NCBI GenBank assembly: GCA_945883115.1
Contig: CAMCXA010000013.1
Span: 1-51,714 of the forward strand
From: Alsobacter soli
GTDB taxonomy: Bacteria > Pseudomonadota > Alphaproteobacteria > Rhizobiales > Beijerinckiaceae
DNA length: 51,714 bases
Reading direction: 5' to 3'
Shown: in pieces, positions 47,166-51,714 of the stretch
How the letters are laid out: each line of letters begins with the position of its first letter
Numbering within the stretch: the first letter of the stretch is position 1
Notes under the pieces: generated by a model
Database searches by the model: none
Seen by the model: the letters and a program-made list of their open reading frames with translations, nothing else
Told to the model about the DNA's origin: nothing
Position numbers and translations under genes: made by a program

Positions 47166-48467
47166 TTATCCAGCTTTTGAATAAACAATCTGCCGCACAT
47201 CGATATTGCCTTCGCGGAATCCGGCTTCGCAATACGCGAAATAGTATTCCCACATGCGGCGGAAGCGTTCGTCAAAGCCGAGCGGTGTGAGGTTGGGCCA
47301 TGCAGCGCGGAACCTGTCGCGCCATTCTGCCAATGTATCGGCATAATCGACGCCAAATATCCGCTGATGCTGGATTGAAAGACCGAATTTCTCGCCAAGC
47401 GATTTCATGATGGAGGGGCTTGGCAACATGCCGCCCGGGAAAATATAGCGGCGGATGAAATCGACCTCGCCGCAATAGGCTTTGAAGAATTGATCCTGAA
47501 TGGTGATGACTTGAAGGCCTGCGACGCCGCCGGGAAGGAGCCTGTCGGAGACCTGTTTGAAATAGACGGGCCAGAATTTCTGGCCGACAGCCTCGAACAT
47601 TTCGATGGAGGCGATGCGGTCATAGCGGCCGGTCTCGTCGCGGTAGTCGAGGAGTTTGATCTCGACTTTCTCATTGAGGCCAGCTTCGAACATGCGCTTT
47701 TGGGCAAAATCAAATTGTTCTTTCGAGATTGTCAGGCCGGTGACATTGCAGCCGATCTCTTTTGCGGCATATTCGGCGAAACCACCCCAGCCGCAACCGA
47801 TTTCGAGCACCGAATGGCCTTGCTCGATCCGACTTTCGCGGGCGAGTGCGGCGTATTTGTTGCGTTGGCCATGGGCAAGGTCGCGCGTGGTTTCGTCGAA
47901 CAGCGCCGAGGAGTAGGTCATAGACGGGTCGAGCCATTGCTCGTAGAAGCGGTTGCCGAGATCGTAATGGGCGTGGATGTTGCGTTTCGATCCGGATTTC
48001 GTGTTCCGGTTGAGCCAATGCTTGAATTGCTGCCAGAAGCGGACAAGCGGCTGGTTCTCGAGCATTTGGGCGATGAGGTGGTGGTTTGCACAGAACAGCC
48101 GGAGAAATTCTGTGAGATTGGGGGTTTCCCATTCGCCACGCAAAAAGGCTTCAGCAACTCCGATATCGCCGCCTTTCAAGATGCGGCGGGCGAAGTCGTA
48201 ATCATTGATCATCATTTCCGCAGCGGGGCCCGGCCTCAGACCGCCAAATTCGAAGGAGCGGCCATCGGGAAGGCGGACGAGAAGTGTGCCATTCTCGATG
48301 CGGGTAGCGAAAGAGAATGCGTGGCGGACAAAGAAGGGCAATCCCTCGGTGTGACCGGCGACCGATCGAGCATCGAGCTTGATTGTCTGTACGATATTGC
48401 TTGCTAGATTGCCGTGTTCCACTTTGATCCCGTCTACCTGCGCGCAAGGCTTTTCAAACCTTGTCAT
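47166..48467 (-). CDS. Cyclopropane-fatty-acid synthase-like methyltransferase
   Basis: This 433-aa SAM-dependent methyltransferase of the CFA/mycolic acid class acts on unsaturated phospholipid acyl chains. The sequence HYDLGNRFYEQWLDPSMTYSSALF, SAM motif VLEIGCGWGGFAEYAA and C-terminal WEYYFAYCEAGFREG are family hallmarks. ATG 48467 overlaps the DUF1365 stop by 4 bp. It is the last gene of phr-FAD-DUF1365-cfa. It may form cyclopropane fatty acids or, like UfaM-type homologues of photosynthetic alphaproteobacteria, methylate a double bond on the way to furan fatty acids. Confidence 0.92.
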   Translation of the reverse strand: MTRFEKPCAQVDGIKVEHGNLASNIVQTIKLDARSVAGHTEGLPFFVRHAFSFATRIENGTLLVRLPDGRSFEFGGLRPGPAAEMMINDYDFARRILKGGDIGVAEAFLRGEWETPNLTEFLRLFCANHHLIAQMLENQPLVRFWQQFKHWLNRNTKSGSKRNIHAHYDLGNRFYEQWLDPSMTYSSALFDETTRDLAHGQRNKYAALARESRIEQGHSVLEIGCGWGGFAEYAAKEIGCNVTGLTISKEQFDFAQKRMFEAGLNEKVEIKLLDYRDETGRYDRIASIEMFEAVGQKFWPVYFKQVSDRLLPGGVAGLQVITIQDQFFKAYCGEVDFIRRYIFPGGMLPSPSIMKSLGEKFGLSIQHQRIFGVDYADTLAEWRDRFRAAWPNLTPLGFDERFRRMWEYYFAYCEAGFREGNIDVRQIVYSKAG

Positions 48468-49288
48468 GATGTTTTGTGCTCGTCCCCAAAGCTCACCGCA
48501 TCCGGCGCTTTGGGGCGCTTCACCATACGAAGTCCCTTGAGCCATAGTCTCAACGCTTCAAAATGGATTCCGGCCATTATCTTGATGGTCATTATCGGGA
48601 TCGTCAAGAATTGTAAGACCAATTCGGCCGTGGAAAATGTCGCATGACGGCCTGAAAATGCCGCAGCGAGCACCGGGCCTTCCGCATTTGTCGCAAGAAT
48701 ACGGACCGCGATTTTTTTGCCTGGTGGTGTCAACCGGAAGTGATAATCCAGGTCGAGTGAATTGAAAGGCGAGACGTAGAAAAGCTTCTCGCGCTTTTGC
48801 CGCAAGCCGGAAGGGGTCAATTCGCCCGGCTGGATGACGGCGACATAGGTGTGGTGTTCACCGAAGGTATTGCGGACCTCATAGACGATCCCGAGAAGTT
48901 TTTTATCAGCGGCATAGGCGTAATAGACGGAGAGGGGGTTGAACGCGTAGCCAAGCAAGCGGGGGTAGCAGAGCAGGCAGACGTCAGAGATGGTGTCGTG
49001 CAGGCCTCCCTCGCGCAACAGGTCGCGGACATAGGCGGCGAGCGATCCATTCTTGCGGGGGCCGTGATCGGACGGGTAGAAGCTGAAAAGATTGAAGCGA
49101 TTGACAGAAAATACCGCGCTGAGACGGTCAAGCTCGTCCAAACGGTCCAGATTGATCAGAGCGGTGAAGACACGGTAATTGAAACGATGAGTGACCGGTT
49201 TCATCCGTGCGTGCATGACAGTGCCGACATAGAGTGCGGCGCACCCAGACTCGGGACTATCGACCGCTCCGGGCGCTGTGCTGCTCAT
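48464..49288 (-). CDS. DUF1365 family protein
   Basis: This 274-aa protein of a family with no settled activity has ALYVGTVMHARMKPVTHRFNYRVF, DLLREGGLHDTISDVCLLCYPRLLGYAFNPLSVYYAY and FGEHHTYV, which are typical conserved stretches. His and Tyr residues are abundant. It overlaps the FAD gene by 4 bp upstream and the cfa-like gene by 4 bp downstream, so the three are translated together. The constant company of an FAD oxidoreductase and a CFA-type methyltransferase points to modification of membrane fatty acids. Confidence 0.92.
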   Translation of the reverse strand: MSSTAPGAVDSPESGCAALYVGTVMHARMKPVTHRFNYRVFTALINLDRLDELDRLSAVFSVNRFNLFSFYPSDHGPRKNGSLAAYVRDLLREGGLHDTISDVCLLCYPRLLGYAFNPLSVYYAYAADKKLLGIVYEVRNTFGEHHTYVAVIQPGELTPSGLRQKREKLFYVSPFNSLDLDYHFRLTPPGKKIAVRILATNAEGPVLAAAFSGRHATFSTAELVLQFLTIPIMTIKIMAGIHFEALRLWLKGLRMVKRPKAPDAVSFGDEHKTS

Positions 49289-50610
49289 TCAGCAGCCTCG
49301 GCGTATTGCGGTGTTGATTCCCAAGGGAGCCTTGCGCCCAGCGCTTGCGCAACCGCAAACCCGGACCTCAGACCGTCTTCATGGAAGCCGAAGCCGGTCC
49401 AAGCGCCGCAGAACCAGCTGTGATTATGGCCCTGTATTCGGTCCAGTCGCTGCTGAGCATCCATCGCGGCTTGATTGAATTGCGGGTGGGCATAGTTGAA
49501 GGTGCGGAAAGTGAGGTGTTCAGCGGGAGGCCTTGGCGGGTTCAAAGTGATGAAGATCGGCGTCGCGTGATCAATCGGCTGCAGCGCATTCATCCAATAG
49601 GTGACGCAGAGATCGGCATCGGCTCCGTCGGATTGGATCACATTCCAGGAGGACCAGACGCGTTTACGCCGTGGCATCAGAGCCGGGTCCCGATGAAGGT
49701 AGACGACGTTGTTGCGGTAGGACACCGCGTTGAGGATGGATTGCTCGTCCGGCGAAGGCACGGCCAGCATGGCAAGCGTTTCATCCGAATGGGACGCAAA
49801 GATGACGTGATCGAAGGAGTGGGTTTTTCCGTCTGCCAGCGTTAGCGTCGCACCTTTTGCATCACGGAAAACGGACCGGACCGGACTTGCAAGGCGAAGT
49901 GTCTCTTTGAACGAGGCCGTGAGCTTGTCGACATACACACGGCTGCCACCGGCGACTGTCCGCCAGACGGGCCGATGATATTGCAACAGATGGTGATTAT
50001 TGAAAAATGCAACAAAGCTCTCGGCGGGGAAGGCCAACATGGCATTGGCCGACATTGACCAGATGGCGGCGCCCATCGGCACGAGATATTTGTCGCGGAA
50101 TGTCTTTGAGTAGCGGCCACGGGCAAGGTAGTCACCCAAGCTCAGGCCCTTCATGGCGCCCGACTCGAAATCGGCAATGGCGCGTTTGTTGAATTTCGGG
50201 ATTTCGAGCAGCATCCGGAGATAGCTTGCGGAGAACATATTCGAGCGCTGGCCAAAAAGACCGTTCATGACGCCCTGCGTGCGGCCTGCCCATTCAAAAT
50301 TCCCTGATCGGGCGGAGACAGAAAAACTCATATCCGACGCGACTGTTGGTACGTCGAGATGCGCGAAGAGGTTTACGAGATGAGGGTAATTCAATTCATT
50401 ATAGACGATGAACCCGGTGTCGACCGTGACGGGGATGCCGTCATAATCGACGACAACCGTGTGGGAATGGCCTCCTGCACGAGGCTCCTTCTCAAACAAT
50501 GTAACGCGATGAGGCGATCCGTTTGCCAGCGCGTAAGCAGCGCCATTGCCGGCTATCCCTGCGCCGATGACGGCAATAGAGAGCGGATGCGATCCGAATA
50601 ATGTCGACAT
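49285..50610 (-). CDS. FAD-dependent amine-oxidase/desaturase-like protein
   Basis: This 441-aa flavoprotein has the dinucleotide fold GAGIAGNGAAYAL near residue 17, the GG-doublet ACGHSHT-like segment (EPRAGGHSHTV) and C-terminal FAD site WFCGAWTGFGFHEDGLRSG. It is related to phytoene-desaturase/amine-oxidase-type proteins that are regularly encoded with DUF1365 and CFA-like genes; one such homologue (UfaD) is a fatty-acid desaturase in furan-fatty-acid synthesis. It starts 3 bp after the photolyase stop and overlaps DUF1365 by 4 bp. Confidence 0.92.
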   Translation of the reverse strand: MSTLFGSHPLSIAVIGAGIAGNGAAYALANGSPHRVTLFEKEPRAGGHSHTVVVDYDGIPVTVDTGFIVYNELNYPHLVNLFAHLDVPTVASDMSFSVSARSGNFEWAGRTQGVMNGLFGQRSNMFSASYLRMLLEIPKFNKRAIADFESGAMKGLSLGDYLARGRYSKTFRDKYLVPMGAAIWSMSANAMLAFPAESFVAFFNNHHLLQYHRPVWRTVAGGSRVYVDKLTASFKETLRLASPVRSVFRDAKGATLTLADGKTHSFDHVIFASHSDETLAMLAVPSPDEQSILNAVSYRNNVVYLHRDPALMPRRKRVWSSWNVIQSDGADADLCVTYWMNALQPIDHATPIFITLNPPRPPAEHLTFRTFNYAHPQFNQAAMDAQQRLDRIQGHNHSWFCGAWTGFGFHEDGLRSGFAVAQALGARLPWESTPQYAEAAE

Positions 50611-50613
50611 CGT

Positions 50614-51594
50614 TCAGCTTTTTCCTTGTTTAAGCGCCTTGAATGCACCTAGCGCGCGTTCGCGGGCAGCTGCATGATCGACGATCGGTAAGGGATAGGT
50701 TTTTCCCAAAGATACATTCGCAGCGCGCAGGTCCGCAGGTGAGGCAAGCCATGGCGTATGGATGGCAGGGGCACGAAGTGCTGCCAATTCGGGCACATAT
50801 TTGCGGACATAGGTACCATCGGGGTCGAATTTCTCGCCCTGAAGCATGGGGTTGAAAATCCGGTAATAGGGTGCTGCGTCTGCACCGGAGCCTGCGACCC
50901 ATTGCCAGCTTGCTGCATTATTTGCCGGATCAGCATCCAAAAGCGTATCCCAGAACCAATTCTCGCCGAAACGCCAGTCAATCAGAAGATGTTTGATGAG
51001 GAAAGAGGCAACGATCATCCGGACACGGTTGTGCATGAAACCCGTTTGCCAGAGTTCGCGCATGCCTGCGTCAACAATGGGGTATCCCGTTAGGCCGCGC
51101 TGCCATGCGTGCAAAGCTGGTGCATTATCGCCCCATGGAAAGGCATCAAAGGTCCGGTTGTAATTTTCTGACGCGAGTGCCGGATTGTGGAACAGGAGGT
51201 GGTTGGAGAATTCACGCCAGCCGAGCTCGGAGCGGAACGACCGAAGATCAGCATCGGAAATTTTTGGATTGAGATGGGCGGCTTCGCCCGCACGCTGGAA
51301 AACATCGCGGATTGATATTTCTCCGAAGCGGAGATGGGGCGCGAGAAGCGAGGTTGATCTGTAATCGGGCCGATTGCGGCCCTCAGCATAGCCACTGAAC
51401 GCGCTTTCAAAAAAATTGTCGAGCTTTTCCTGCGCGCCCTGTTCGCCTGGTGACCATGTCTCGGGAAAGTGCTTCGTCCAATCCCGTTTGGGCAGGAGCG
51501 AGAGGTCCTCGAGGGAGAGATAGGTGAGGAATGACGGCGGCTTAAATGTCGATATTTTTTTGGTTGGTAGGGGCCGCGGCAAAGCAGGCGCCAT
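50614..51594 (-). CDS. phr: Deoxyribodipyrimidine photolyase, N-terminal domain missing
   Basis: The protein is about 326 aa; photolyases are near 470. The whole FAD-binding helical domain is present: RPDYRSTSLLAPHLRFGEISIRDVF, GYPIVDAGMRELWQTGFMHNRVRMIVASFLIKHLLIDWRFGE, WFWDTLLDADPANNAASWQWVAGSGADAAPYYRIFNP. The N-terminal antenna-binding alpha/beta domain is not encoded upstream in any frame of the remaining 120 bp, and the in-frame codons end at a stop. The only starts are ATG 51594 or TTG 51597, without a ribosome site. A well-placed ATG (51640) with AAGGAA opens another frame of 32 codons. Probably a deletion derivative or pseudogene, or an assembly break. Confidence 0.8.
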   Translation of the reverse strand: MAPALPRPLPTKKISTFKPPSFLTYLSLEDLSLLPKRDWTKHFPETWSPGEQGAQEKLDNFFESAFSGYAEGRNRPDYRSTSLLAPHLRFGEISIRDVFQRAGEAAHLNPKISDADLRSFRSELGWREFSNHLLFHNPALASENYNRTFDAFPWGDNAPALHAWQRGLTGYPIVDAGMRELWQTGFMHNRVRMIVASFLIKHLLIDWRFGENWFWDTLLDADPANNAASWQWVAGSGADAAPYYRIFNPMLQGEKFDPDGTYVRKYVPELAALRAPAIHTPWLASPADLRAANVSLGKTYPLPIVDHAAARERALGAFKALKQGKS

Positions 51595-51714
51595 CAAGGT
51601 CGATTTCGTGAGATTCGGTGGAGGTGGTGGGCTGTGACATACGGTTTCCTTGAAAAATGAACGGCAATATCGCTGATTTTAACGATTTGCGAACCGCCCT
51701 GCGCAAAACAGGCC

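Noticed and set aside
51542-51640. 32-codon frame starting at ATG 51640 as the true photolyase start followed by a frameshift at an A7 run
   Set aside because: Its residues do not resemble a photolyase N-terminus, and the photolyase-like PRPLPTKK already lies in the other frame before the A run, so a simple frameshift does not restore the gene.

Overview
The window is almost entirely a GC-rich alphaproteobacterial chromosome segment, most likely from the Hyphomicrobiales (Rhizobiales). Evidence for this is the AapJQMP amino-acid transporter, an ExoR-like Sel1-repeat protein, an ArsR/ArsC/aquaporin arsenic cassette, an NDUFS4-type complex I subunit, a ChrR-type anti-sigma protein, and alphaproteobacterial housekeeping gene order. 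Genus cannot be read from the sequence.

Left edge (1 to about 1.9 kb): conspicuously AT-rich DNA unlike the rest. It holds the end of an unknown gene, an H-NS-like oligomerisation module with a lysine-rich tail, a 58-aa ORF, a GNAT acetyltransferase and about 570 bp of non-coding DNA with nested inverted repeats and an array of 11-bp units. It is either a foreign insertion or an assembly chimera; the switch to chromosomal DNA comes just before 1.94 kb.

1.9-13.7 kb: a YfgM-like TPR protein and der on +. Opposite them are two head-to-tail minus-strand blocks: rpsF-rpsR-DUF2232-rplI, closed by a clear terminator, and dnaB-alr-radA-cvpA-purF-SDR. 13.9-19 kb: mntH, ilvD, exoR-like and xthA. 19.1-30.3 kb: envelope and lipid genes. 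fabD-fabG-acpP-fabF-mltG-gmk on + converge on lptF-lptG-lptD-rsmA on -. The surA-pdxA and yicC genes often found in these blocks are absent.

30.4-36 kb: pepA and holC are separated by a compact arsR-arsC-aqpS operon; an ABC-F ATPase converges on holC. 36-38.4 kb: tRNA-Pro(TGG), an NDUFS4-like gene, tRNA-Arg(TCT), a PNPOx-family gene and metC. 38.6-42.9 kb: aapJQMP, with a stable hairpin after aapJ. 42.9-45.5 kb: the cysK-alaX-sseA operon on -.

45.6-51.6 kb is the most interesting part. It encodes a ChrR-like anti-sigma/cupin protein lacking the canonical zinc CxxC pair and without an adjacent sigma-factor gene, then an SDR, and a tightly coupled minus-strand operon of photolyase (N-terminally truncated), FAD oxidoreductase, DUF1365 and cyclopropane-synthase-like methyltransferase. 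Together these resemble a singlet-oxygen response module with membrane-lipid modification, possibly of the furan-fatty-acid type.
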